Part shown: one piece after another, positions 1 through 9,345 of the stretch
How positions within the stretch are numbered: the stretch's first letter is position 1
Layout: each line of letters opens with the position of its first letter
Origin: Deroplatys truncata
Lineage: Eukaryota; Arthropoda; Insecta; Mantodea; Mantidae
Reading direction: 5' to 3'
DNA length: 64,000 nt
NCBI GenBank assembly: GCA_030765065.1
Contig: CM060975.1
Coordinates: forward strand, 106,722,094 to 106,786,093
The notes under the pieces: generated by a model
Told to the model about the DNA's origin: nothing
What the model saw: only the letters and a program-made list of their open reading frames with translations
The model's database searches: none
Position numbers and translations under genes: made by a program

Positions 1-2058
1 ATCATACGGGAATATTCCCTTGCTCTTCGCCAGCTTAAAATGCTCCTCAACAGGATATTCTGCCTTGTTATTTTAAAGTCACTCTCCTCCAGCATGTCAG
101 CCAGGCTGGACAACTTGTCGTCAAGAAACTTAAAGCTGTCCAGAAACCTGAAGCTGATTTTCCTGTACCGTTTGCTAAACGCTATATACCTTTCACCACT
201 TTGAGCGATGCACGATATGGGCTTATTATCATACGCCAGGCGTCTTATAAGAAGTGGCTGTCATAATTAGATAGACAATGAAAAAAGATCGGTATGAAAT
301 CAGGGACCTTTCTATTCAAATTGCATCTATTATGAGCAGCACCTAGATATTCCCCTGTCACATGATCGTGATCCCTCACACGCAAATCACTCGCAGTGAA
401 AGCAGCAAGGCATATATGACACTCAGAGGCATTGTCAAAATTCTGTTGCTCTTCAAGGGTTAAATCCATGGGTTTAGGATTGGAATACACATCGATGACG
501 TCATCAGCAATTGATTTTAATTGCTTGATAAAGTCATCGACGGCATTCGGACCTCTGAAGAGGAAGAATTTTGACAAGGCCTCGTCATGCCTACATACCA
601 CCTTCAAGGCAATAGACATTGCTTCATGCTCTTGAACGGCTCGGGTCCAACTCGAGCTGCTTGAGGGCTCGCAAAAGTGAACCTTCGCCAGAACAGATTC
701 ATTGTCTGCGTATATAACAAATGGTACAGGAACGCTCTTGGAGAATGCTTTAAATTCGAGGTATTCATCCTGTTGAGGCATTTTAAGCAGTTGGCATTTC
801 CCGCATCTTAACCTATGTGCTTCCAGAGCCTTTTCATTGGTGCATCTCTTGAGACATGACTCACATGCCCACATCCTTCGACATTTCTTCGTTGTCTGGC
901 TCCTTACTAGTCTGGATAGGTCTTTAATGATGCAATAGTGCGACTTATCATCCTCTTCAATATATAGCATGTTTACATGGTGCTGCTTCTTTTCAGGTGT
1001 TTGGTATAGGGGAATAATGTTGTCATTCTCCTCTATACCAAACAGTGAAATGGATACTCCATTATTCTGCTTTTCAAAGCATTCAATTTGATGTAAGGGT
1101 ACCGGAAATTCGATACCTTCATAATTGAATGCCTCGAAAAGCAGTTCCTCAGGGTATTTTGTGGTTCTCTGACCGTCGCGTTTAACAGGGTATGTAGAGG
1201 CAAGCATGCACCATGCGAAGCAGAAGTTGTCTTCATTCTTTATGTTTATAACAGCATACTTATGCCTAATTTTCTGAGGTAGTTCAATGTATGAACCTGC
1301 GTGTAAAGGATCGTAGTGTGTAAAGCCCATCACCAGGCTGAGTATCTTTGACAAGGACTTTGACGATGCTCCCCCCCTCAAATTTAGAAATGTTTTCCAA
1401 AATATCCCCCGCAATTGAAGAGAAGATCTGATTGAGATCGCTTGATGGAAGAATCAGTACAAGCTTAGAATTAAAGCCAGTGGAAAGACACTTCTCTTCA
1501 TCAGGTTTGTGGATTAAATATTCAAGTTCCATGGAACAATGCATCTTTAATCCACTCCTGCTTTTCTGCAAAACGTTTTCCGCTTCTTTAATAATAAACT
1601 CCTTGCACTCATCTAAAAAGACTCTGGGCTGGAGTATTTCTAATGTGTTTTCTATTCTACTATTAAAAATACGTCCCTTGAATGCTGATTGTATGGTATT
1701 GCACTCCAGACCCTGGCAATTGCTAGCACTAACCTTGGCTTTTTTATTGTAAGCTGTTCCCTCCCATCCGATGTCGGTCCTCTCTTTCCATTAACTGGTT
1801 CTACATCATTGGATGATGATGAGGAGGAGGTTGACGGTGCAGCGGCTTCATCGCTTGCGTCTGAGGAGGTCGATGGTGCAGCGGTTTCATTGCCTGCGAC
1901 TGAGGAGGTCGATGGTTCACCTTGTATAACTTCCTCCAGAGTGTCGAGCGATGAGGAGGCGGACCGTGCAGTGGTCGAGTCTTCACCAATCTCCGGTGAT
2001 GCTGACCCCTGTGTTGCCAGGTCCATAGGCTGGCTTCCAGCGTCACCCAGATCATTTC
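1..2058 (-). mobile_element. Polinton/Maverick-like family B DNA polymerase fossil, N-terminal half
   Basis: Seen: the minus strand encodes, in order, an acidic Ser/Thr-rich leader with repeated PSTSS motifs (about 2058-1750), a region typical of the polymerase N-terminus, a Cys/His cluster (WACESCLKRC), an exonuclease-type motif VIYADNES, an endonuclease-VII-like HDHVTGEYLGAAHNRCN block, and an NYDSHF exonuclease motif. Similar sequence (RYIAFSK, FRFLDSFKFL) continues to the left edge, so the catalytic polymerase palm lies outside the window. Family knowledge: protein-primed PolB of Polintons, adintoviruses and bidnaviruses carries these blocks; it replicates the element's own linear DNA. 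The frame is interrupted in roughly two places here, so I read it as a fossil of moderate age. A bidnavirus-like relic is an alternative. No capsid, integrase or protease gene is in view. Confidence 0.8.
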
Positions 2059-2152
2059 CTGGAATAATAATAATAATAATATTAATAATAATAACAATAA
2101 TAATAATATACAATGTGTAAAAGAACTTCATAAAATGTTGAAGGATTCTTAC

Positions 2153-3155
2153 CGTTCGACTGTTGCTGCATGTATGGGGCAGGGCCCCACCCCTGCTGAT
2201 TTGATGCAGGGAAAGCTTGTGGTGCAGAGGGTGCGTGGTGAACAAACCCGCCTCCGAAATAAAGACCACTTCCTGGAAATAATAATAACAATATTAATAA
2301 TAATATAGAATGTGTAAAAGAACTTCATAAAATATTGAACAATATTCTTACCTGTTGGTGGTTGCTGCATGTATGCGACAGGGACCCAACCCTGCTGATT
2401 TGACCCCATGAAGGCTTGGAAGCCATGTGGTGCCTGTGCAGCGGACAATGGCTGACTCATCCCAAAATACAGTCCACTTCCTGAAAATAATAATAATGAT
2501 AATATTAATAATAATAATATAGAATGTGTAAAGCAAGAAGTTCATAAAATATTGAAAAACTCTTACCGTTCGGTGCTTGCTGCATGTAAGGGGCAGAGCC
2601 CCACCCCTGCTGATTTGGCACCATGAAGGTCTGGAAGCCGGGGGGTGGTGGTGCAGCGGTCGCGAAGCGTTGTGGTGCTGGTGCAACGGTTGCGAGGTCT
2701 GGAAAAAATAAATAATATTAATAATAATATTAATAGTATAGCATGTTTAAGTACAGAGTTCTAAAGAATCTATACGCTATACGTGAAAAATAGATGTTTT
2801 TAACACATGCGTGAAAATACATGGTATTCTGGGAGACCGGAAGAGTTATGTGATTGCATATGTGGTGAGAAACTCCCCTTAAATATATCCTTTTCTCCTT
2901 ATACAATCCAGAACTCTAGGCTGTCGTAGGTAGGTCTTTGTATGCTAGAATCGCCCTTGTATACCTACTATTAAATAATTTTTAGTTACAATTGCTCAAA
3001 CACCGGTCTGTAAATTCTTACCATTCGAGTGTTGCTGTATGTACGGGCCAGAGCCCCATCCATGATGATTTGGCACCAGGAAGGTTTGGAAGCCTGCTGG
3101 TGCCGTTGCAGCTGTCGATGGATGACAGACTCCGAAATAAACTCCGCTTCCTGGA

Positions 3156-3209
<54 letters not shown>

Positions 3210-4432
3210 GAATATGAACAAGAAGTTAATATGAATTGTTACATTAATTTTTTTAAAACTTTGAAGAATGCTTACCATTCGGGTGTTGGGGTGGCTGAAT
3301 CATGTCTGTATTTGAGGAACGATCCTGTAGCCGGTTGCGGGTATCCTGCTGGATGTACACCTCAGCTACGTTAGCAGAACTGAATGCTGAAAACGTAATT
3401 AATTTACGCACTAAATTTTTATTTATTTATTTATTTACTTTTTTTTAAGAAAAGTTATATTATTAAGTTAAGTTACTTTATTGCGTATTGCTTATACAGG
3501 GACATGTCGATGTATTTTTAAACACCTGAGAAATTTCTATGACAAAATAAAGCACTTGTATTATTCGATACACTCATAGAAAATATCTCTTTTTAACGTG
3601 ATGGAAACAGACTGGAAGTTTTTACTAAATAAAATGCATAAGAGGAATGAAACATTAACTGATGAATGTTCGATCAATGCATGCAAACATGGAGTCCCAG
3701 GATCGATTACCACCGGTTACCCTCGGAAGAATACTTATACAGAACATTTTTTTATTCGATTCGTAGGGTATTCATGTAATTGTATTTTGTCTAGAAAGGA
3801 ATATAATTCACTTGGTGAAAACACATATTTAAATATACGGAATAATAATTACTCAACTAGATGAGTACTTAACTAAACTGTTCACATTTTTTGAGAATTC
3901 GCGCAGTTAGCTATTAAATGTAGAATAAGCTTGCCTAAAATGAATACTTAACTAAACTCATTAACTGATGAATGTTCGATCAATCCATGCAAACATGAAG
4001 TCCCCGGATCGAATACCGCCGGTTACCCTCGGAAGAATATTTATACAGAACATTTTTTATTCGGTTCGTAGGGTATTCAAGTAATTGTATTTTGTCTAGA
4101 AAGAATATAATTCACTCTGTGAAATCCTGTATTTAAATATCTGGAATAATAATTACTCAACAAGATGAATACTTAACTAAATTGTTCACATTTTTTGAGA
4201 ATTCGCGCAGTTAGCTATTAAATGTAGAATAAGCTTCCCTAAAATGAATACTTAACTAAACTGTTCACATTTCAGAAAAATTCAACTGTCTAGCTATTAA
4301 CTTTTAGAATACTCAGCTATTTACAAATAAAGGTCCGTCATTAAAAACAGGAACGTAAATATAAGTTAAATGTACTAAGTAATAAGTTAACTTTTTAATG
4401 AAGATGAATTGGTGATACAACTTACCAGACAT
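2153..4432 (-). CDS. Candidate spliced leader gene with tandemly duplicated phase-1 exons, upstream of the PolB fossil
   Basis: Seen on the minus strand: six short exons flanked by good splice signals (acceptor YAG, donor GTAAG). They are exon 1 at 4432-4426 (ATG TCT G), exon 2 at 3386-3276, exon 3 at 3150-3022, exon 4 at 2698-2567, exon 5 at 2480-2352 and exon 6 at 2272-2153. A seventh acceptor at 2058 opens into the acidic segment before the polymerase. Every intron is phase 1, and exons 2-6 are multiples of three (111, 129, 132, 129 and 120 nt). Exons 3-6 are copies of one module of about 43 residues: most begin SGxYFG, and all end with a block like NQQGWGPAPYMQQ followed by NG. The module is rich in Q, P, A and G and has no known domain that I recognise. 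Most introns begin, on their acceptor side, with a (TTA)n run. Whether this belongs to the virus-like element or to a host gene is unresolved; transcription is inferred, not shown. Confidence 0.5.
3155..3207. repeat. (AAT)n microsatellite at a splice acceptor
   Basis: About 17 uninterrupted AAT units lie directly beside the acceptor of exon 3; read on the minus strand it is (TTA)n running into TTTCCAG. Shorter versions flank the other duplicated exons at about 2062-2110, 2280-2308, 2484-2520 and 2704-2740, so the array probably duplicated together with the exon. Confidence 0.9.
3653..4260. repeat. Tandem duplication, unit about 306 bp
   Basis: The block starting at 3653 with cattaactgatgaatgttc recurs at 3959. 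The two copies stay alignable to about 4258 with scattered substitutions and small indels. A third, partial copy of the unit's end (gaatacttaactaaactg) follows at about 4246. The duplication lies inside the predicted 1 kb first intron. I see no coding content; an 88-codon open frame at 3598-3864 is not preserved in the second copy. Confidence 0.85.
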
Positions 4433-4504
4433 GATGTTCGATGTAATTTCCACGTTGAAAGAGTACAGTTTGCAGAGTGCTTAGATCGCAGTGTTCTTAC
4501 GATA

Positions 4505-4541
4505 CTGTGAAAATCATTGGAGAAGCTGCTGCTTTTATATA
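4505..4541 (-). promoter_or_regulatory. Candidate TATA promoter of the spliced leader
   Basis: On the minus strand, TATATAAAA lies at 4541-4533. It is followed about 30 bases later by a TTTTCACAGT stretch (around 4510-4500) resembling an arthropod initiator. The ATG at 4432 lies about 75 bases farther on and is followed at once by a splice donor. The arrangement TATA, initiator, short 5' leader, ATG, GTAAG is consistent with a Pol II promoter driving the exon array; this is an inference from motifs. Confidence 0.5.
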
Positions 4542-4606
4542 ATTTCCTCCGCTAAAAGCTGAAGTGGTGAGAGTTGTGCAGAGCACTTAAGAAAACAATT
4601 ACTGAC

Positions 4607-4945
4607 ATTGTTCGCTAATGGGGAGAAAGCGTCTAATGTTGTCAGCTAATGGAGGTCACCGTTACCATCAGACAGAAGTAGGTTACGGGTTTTTTTCATT
4701 ACATGCCGGGCTGTTGTTCGCTAATGTGGTGAAAGCGTCTAACGTTGTCAGCTAATGGAGGTCACCGTTACCACCAGGCAGAAGTAGGTTGTTGTTCGCT
4801 AATGTATGTAAACAGATCCGGAATGCAAACTTAAAAGTCTATTAATGTGGTGAAAGCGTTTAACATTGTCAGCTAATGGACAAGCGCTTTCCTCAGATAG
4901 AAGAAGGCTGCAGTGTTTTCATTACATTACAGACTGTTCCCGTGA
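4607..4945. repeat. Three diverged ~110-bp tandem repeats upstream of the candidate promoter
   Basis: The block ttgttcgctaatg, then gtgaaagcgtctaa, then ttgtcagctaatgga recurs around 4610, 4713 and 4830, with losses in the second and third copies. The repeats sit 70-400 bases upstream of the TATA box at 4541-4533. They could be regulatory repeats or part of the element's terminal region; nothing further can be read from the sequence. Confidence 0.8.
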
Positions 4946-5089
4946 GCAGACTACTTATACTCACGCTTGAGTCAACAATTCATTATTCAAAAAACTTAAT
5001 TGCTCGAGGATGCAATGTGCAGACCTTAGTAGTCATAAAAAAATGTTTGACGAACATTACCTAATTAATTTGCCGAGGGGCGGCAGGCC

Positions 5090-5282
5090 TCGAGAAAACA
5101 ATTCCCTCAAATCAGGACGCCACAGTAGAACGCATGGGGGAGGGGATAGGACCTGTCGGCACAGACACTGTCGGCATTAGGTAAGCACACAAAGCGAGAG
5201 GGGGCGGGGCCTAACGACACGAGACCTGGAGGCATGTAAGCCCTCAAAGGGAGGGGGCGGGGCTTGTCGGCGTAGAACAAAG
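5090..5282. repeat. GC-rich patch with three GGGCGGGGC-like repeats
   Basis: In an AT-rich window this segment is conspicuously GC-rich. Variants of gggggcggggcyt followed by gtcggc or acgacac appear near 5137, 5193 and 5250, about 55 bases apart. These look like diverged tandem units and resemble GC boxes. It could mark the end of the Polinton-like element or an unrelated CpG-rich site. Confidence 0.6.
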
Positions 5283-5816
5283 AACCTTATCGCTTGTCGG
5301 CATCTCTCTGTGCGCCCAAACATACCTTTTATTTCTACTCTAACACTATCCATTATTTGGAAGCATAGTCTTCTATAGCACAGCAAATAGTGACTTTTAG
5401 CATTGTTTACGAACACAATACGATAAAGCATGTTCCGCTACATGTCTTCTGAGTCTATTACGTCTGTCTGTAATTCTTACTGATGAGATATTCTCCGAGA
5501 TGCATTCGAAAAGAGCAATTATGTCAATTAATTTTCCTATTTCCCTAATATATGTATGTCAAGAGTTATGTATTAGAGAAGCCTTCCGCATTTCTTAATT
5601 TTTTACTTCATCACCAGGCCGGAATCCAGCTGTCTTCCTTAAAATTTCACTTCTGATGTTTACTGTTTAGTCCGTTTCCATTAGCGTATAACAACAGTGG
5701 TACGGTGTTGTAAAACTTTATCTGGTAGAAATGGCGGCCCATTATATCTGTTTAGAACTCTTACAGAATGGGTAGTGAACAAAGATAATACATAATGTTA
5801 TTTCCAAATAAACTCT
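5283..5816. other. Intergenic, nothing recognised
   Basis: AT-rich sequence with only short random open frames; I find no repeat ends or protein similarity. Confidence 0.5.
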
Positions 5817-5946
5817 GTTTTATGGCAGTGAAACATGGGTCCTAAGAGAAACAGATAAAAGGAAAATTGAAACATCCGAAATGAGATGCTTAAGATCAAC
5901 TATGGAAGTTGAGTGCGCTAATGAGGACATCACAATAAATTATTAA
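5817..5946 (+). mobile_element. Non-LTR retrotransposon 3' fragment
   Basis: The plus strand reads LYGSETWVLRETDKRKIE, then EMRCLRSTMEVE and NEDI. This is the well-known block downstream of the reverse transcriptase in many insect LINE proteins (LYGSETW...AEMRFLR...). Only about 43 residues survive; the rest of the element is absent on both sides. Confidence 0.8.
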
Positions 5947-6446
5947 ACCATGTAAGCATAATTACGCCTGTTCGCAATCATTTATGAACCACAGGGAAGG
6001 CGGAGTGGAGACAACAGTTTTAATAATTTCCTAGTTTCGGAACCTACCCACTTCTTGATGTGGAAAAGTAAGAACTCTTCTGAAGATTGCTGTAGAGAGT
6101 GAGAATGCATCTCGGTGAATGACTGGAGAGGGGAGAGCTAGTGCCGTTTCGTACCACGAGACATGGGAAGATTTTGTCTCTCCAACGGTGGGCTCGTAGG
6201 CATGCATTTTCAAGGACGTATGCATACTGCATTAAACAAGAGTCTCCATAAACGTTTTACATTTCCATTCTCTTTTCCTTCGCGTTTATTCACCTGCTGT
6301 TCAAAACTGAGGGGAAAATACCTGAACATCTTATATTTATTTATTTGGAAAGCATAAAAATAACCTCTCAAATTTTCTGAAAATGGTCTGAAGAGAAATG
6401 CATAAATCATGTGTAAAAGAGAAGAACTTACGCACATTTATACATA

Positions 6447-6454
6447 TGCATAGG
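6447..6454. repeat. Left 8-bp target-site duplication (TGCATAGG) of the hAT element
   Basis: TGCATAGG lies directly left of the TIR that starts TAGGGACCTGCG, and an identical copy lies at 8990-8997. An 8-bp duplication is the signature of hAT insertion. Confidence 0.93.
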
Positions 6455-8989
6455 TAGGGACCTGCGTTTTTCGCGTTTGCGAAAACATCGACTTTTTAAA
6501 AATATTCCCTAAAATGCTTGTGAAACTGTTACCTGTGCATAACGTTGTTAACAATTCGAAAATTAGACAGATTTATTTCGCGAAATAAAACGAAACGAGA
6601 CAATAACGCGAATATGTCAACCTTATCAATTTTATATGCACAATAATGCGAATTCGCGGTGTTTGGCGACTGGTCGCTTGGAAACACTGCATCACAGTCT
6701 TACAAGGTCAACTTATTCTCCCATTTCATCACCTCCACTCATGTACATACGTGCGTCATTCTGCTCAAGAAGCTGGTCAGTAACGGTCTTGTCTCTATGT
6801 TCTTTTACGTTTAGCATTAGGCCCAAGGTGAGCGTTAGTGCAAAGTAAAGGGCTCTTGAATTTAAAAATGAAGGATTGTATGCATCCGATTCAAAAACCA
6901 TAATGTGTCAATACTGGAACTGAACGATATCTTGGGATAGAAATGATACGTGTACCAAGCACGTGTGAAGTGAGAAACACAAATGACTGAAGAGGTCAAC
7001 TACAGCCAGTGCTTCCTCTTGTCATAAGAGGCAACACAGTATTGTACAGTACAATTTTGCTGTAAACAAAAGAGTTATTGCAAGGGATGCTTTTGACAAG
7101 AGGACTACGGAGTCTTTTCTTAAAGCGAATATACCACTAGAGAAATTGGGGCAGCCTGCTATTAAAGAATGGATGAATGAATTTATTGAAGATATGTTGA
7201 ATAGATCACTGCCGAAATTATATTATTATTATTTGTCACTTCAGAAACGGAGCTTTATAACATTAATTTCTAACATCCTTTTTTAATAGGTGCTGGAAAT
7301 TTGCCGCAAGTTAGATTGTTAAGAGAAAACTATGTTCCACTGCTGAGAGATGAAAGAGATCAACAAGTGAAAGAAGAAGCCTGTGGTCAGAAGGTTATGT
7401 TACTATGTGACGAAACTACAGATCTGATGGGTCGATGTGTGTTTGTCGTGTTATTTTGTCCTCTTGAACCAAAAATAGAGCAGGAGTTGTATGTTGCTGA
7501 TGTACATATTCTGGAAACAGCTGGTGCAAAATCATGCATCAGGGCAATACTTAATTCTGTACAGAACTATTGTCAACTACGACAATATCTTCGGATTGGT
7601 AAGCGACAGTGCAAAATATATGACAAAGTGCTTCAGTTCCCTGACTGTCGTCCTCGGAGAGGATACAGTTAACATTCAGCGTTGGGCACACCGGGTAAAT
7701 TTGGTGGGATGCATATTCACGAAAGAACTGATGAAACTTAATGCAGCTGTGTTTCTCAATACGAGAAAGAGAAAGCACCTGTATGTTCGATTTCTCAAAT
7801 AAAGTATCCATCTGAGAAACCTATACTGTTTCCAGTACTAGTTCTGACAAGATGGAATACTTGGTTTGGGGCCGTTTTCTACGTTGAGAAGCATCTTCGT
7901 GATATGATTGAGTTCGTGCAGTTAGAAGATCTGGACTCAGTCAGCAATGCTGGTATCGATTTCATGAAATCATTGACGAATGATAAAGTAAGTATAATTT
8001 CAGTAGAGGCAACATTCGTCAAGGAACATGTCAATGATTTAGTGGAATACATCACTGAACTAGAAGCATCTTCATACCCAACAAGTCCTATATTTTATGG
8101 AGAATTCAGGAAAATATTGAAACATTTCGAAGTAGCAAGGAAGGGAATTTTTATAGTGAAACAGAAGAGAAGCTAAATTGAGTCAGAAGTGCAGATGTTC
8201 AAGGAGATGTTAGATCAGTTATGAAAAACACTGCAGCATTAGCATTTGCGAAATTGCAGTTACTGATGTTTGAAGGCCCTGCTAATAAGTCGTATTCAGC
8301 ACTAGTAATAAAAGTGAAGTCTATTCCATTCTTTAAAAATGAGAATGATTCAGTGATCACAAAAGACTACAGTGAACTTCAAGAGCAAACCAATCAAATT
8401 ATGTTGCGAGATGGAAAAATAAATATTGGGAAAGTTCTGAGTAGTTGACTTGACAGTCTTCCTGAGTTTAGTGGCAGAGCTCTCCAGTCACTGTGGTACC
8501 TATGTGCTAATGTTGACTGTGAACGATTCTTTTCTTGCTACTCAGGAGTTTTGAGGGACAATTTCTCCTTTGGCAGTTAGAAAATACAACATAATATACT
8601 TTTCGTCAATGGTATTGTGCCTATTTCGATGAGACATAGCAGTCGGTCATTGTAATGCCTAATGTTGACTGTGAAAGTTTCTTTTCTTGCTACTCGGGAG
8701 TTTTGAGTGACTTGGGTTGCAATAGGAAAGCAGGATAATGTTCTCCTTTGCCAATTAGAAAAAATAATATGTATTTTTCTTTCATATTATGCATTCTTCA
8801 GTGATAATGGAATGCTAAAAATGTGTGTTTTTAAGATAAAACTCCACATTATTCTTCAATAATTTATTTACATGAAAAAATACCTTTAAAATCCCAAAAT
8901 ATAATGATAAAATTAGTAAAAATAAAGCGAAATTCTCCAAAAATAACCCTATTTCCACCCAAAAATAAAACGAAAGACGCAGGTCCCTA
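6455..8989 (+). mobile_element. hAT-superfamily DNA transposon, complete ends, non-functional transposase
   Basis: Seen: the terminal inverted repeats are TAGGGACCTGCGTTTTTCG on the left and its imperfect complement (cgaaagacgcaggtcccta) on the right, flanked by a perfect 8-bp duplication. The element is 2,535 bp. Between the ends lies a plus-strand transposase relic at about 7080-8580. Both ends and the duplication being intact means this is a single insertion rather than a rearranged fragment. Regions 6480-7080 and 8590-8970 are non-coding flanks. Within the 3' flank, a stretch resembling the transposase end (ATGTTGACTGTGAA with TTTCTTTTCTTGCTACTC) is repeated at 8510 and 8663, so a short internal duplication has occurred. 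Confidence 0.93.
7085..8582 (+). pseudogene. hAT transposase relic (DUF659-type catalytic region, C-terminal dimerisation block)
   Basis: Recognisable plus-strand segments appear in order. They are an N-terminal block (TTESFLKANIPLEKLGQPAI, 7108-7167), LLRENYVPLLRDERDQQVKE (7315-7374), the catalytic-type CDETTDLMGR (7408-7437), a DSAKYMTKCF block (7606-7635) in a shifted frame, WAHRVNLVG (7684-7710), then LTRWNTWFGAVFYVEKHLRD (7843-7902), IEFVQLEDLDSVSNAG (7906-7953) and a conserved run to about 8175. The C-terminal ANVDCERFFSCYSG motif (8508-8549) is the hAT dimerisation region. Frameshifts near 7595, 7770-7800 and 8160-8220 and a stop at 8446 destroy the frame, so the protein cannot be made. 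Sequence at 7190-7290 ends in TTTTTAATAG before the conserved part and may be an intron or an insertion. Confidence 0.88.
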
Positions 8990-8997
8990 TGCATAGG
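8990..8997. repeat. Right 8-bp target-site duplication (TGCATAGG) of the hAT element
   Basis: Identical to 6447-6454 and directly abutting the right terminal inverted repeat. Confidence 0.93.
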
Positions 8998-9184
8998 TAA
9001 TGAGTCACTCCTTGAAGTATTCTTCCAAATAGAATATATTTTTCAACCATACAAAACATGCTGTCTCTTGAGATTTACATGTTGCTGATAGTGAACAAAT
9101 TGACTGCGACCCATTCGTAGTCATTTAGTTTTTGACATTCTGTACCCATCTCCGTGGAATAAATGAATAGCGCATCTGTCAAGT

Positions 9185-9345
9185 AAACCCGAGGGTCCTA
9201 GATGGAAATCTGTTTGGGAGAGTTACCCGGGGTTTCCCTTATCCTGAAAACACAAATATTGTGTAATTCTCAGCTCTTTGGATACCGGACTCATTTGAGT
9301 ATTCGCAAATGATCTTCACTTAATTCATCAACTCTACATTCCTAA
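9185..9345 (+). mobile_element. SINE body fragment
   Basis: The run gagggtcctagatgg, gagagttacccggggtttcc, then ctcagctctttggataccgg and ctcatttgag resembles the body of a tRNA-derived SINE. A related block, with a possible tRNA-like head, occurs at 44640-44830, and a tail-like match occurs near 52070-52110. No clear ends or target duplication are visible. Confidence 0.4.

Noticed and set aside
1689-2120. 143-codon plus-strand frame opposite the acidic segment
   Set aside because: It is the antisense shadow of the Ser/Thr/Glu-rich exon on the minus strand and runs into an (AAT)n array.
3018-3278. Poly-Ile reading frames around 3150-3210
   Set aside because: Translation of the (AAT)n microsatellite; the real candidate coding part is the flanking exon only.
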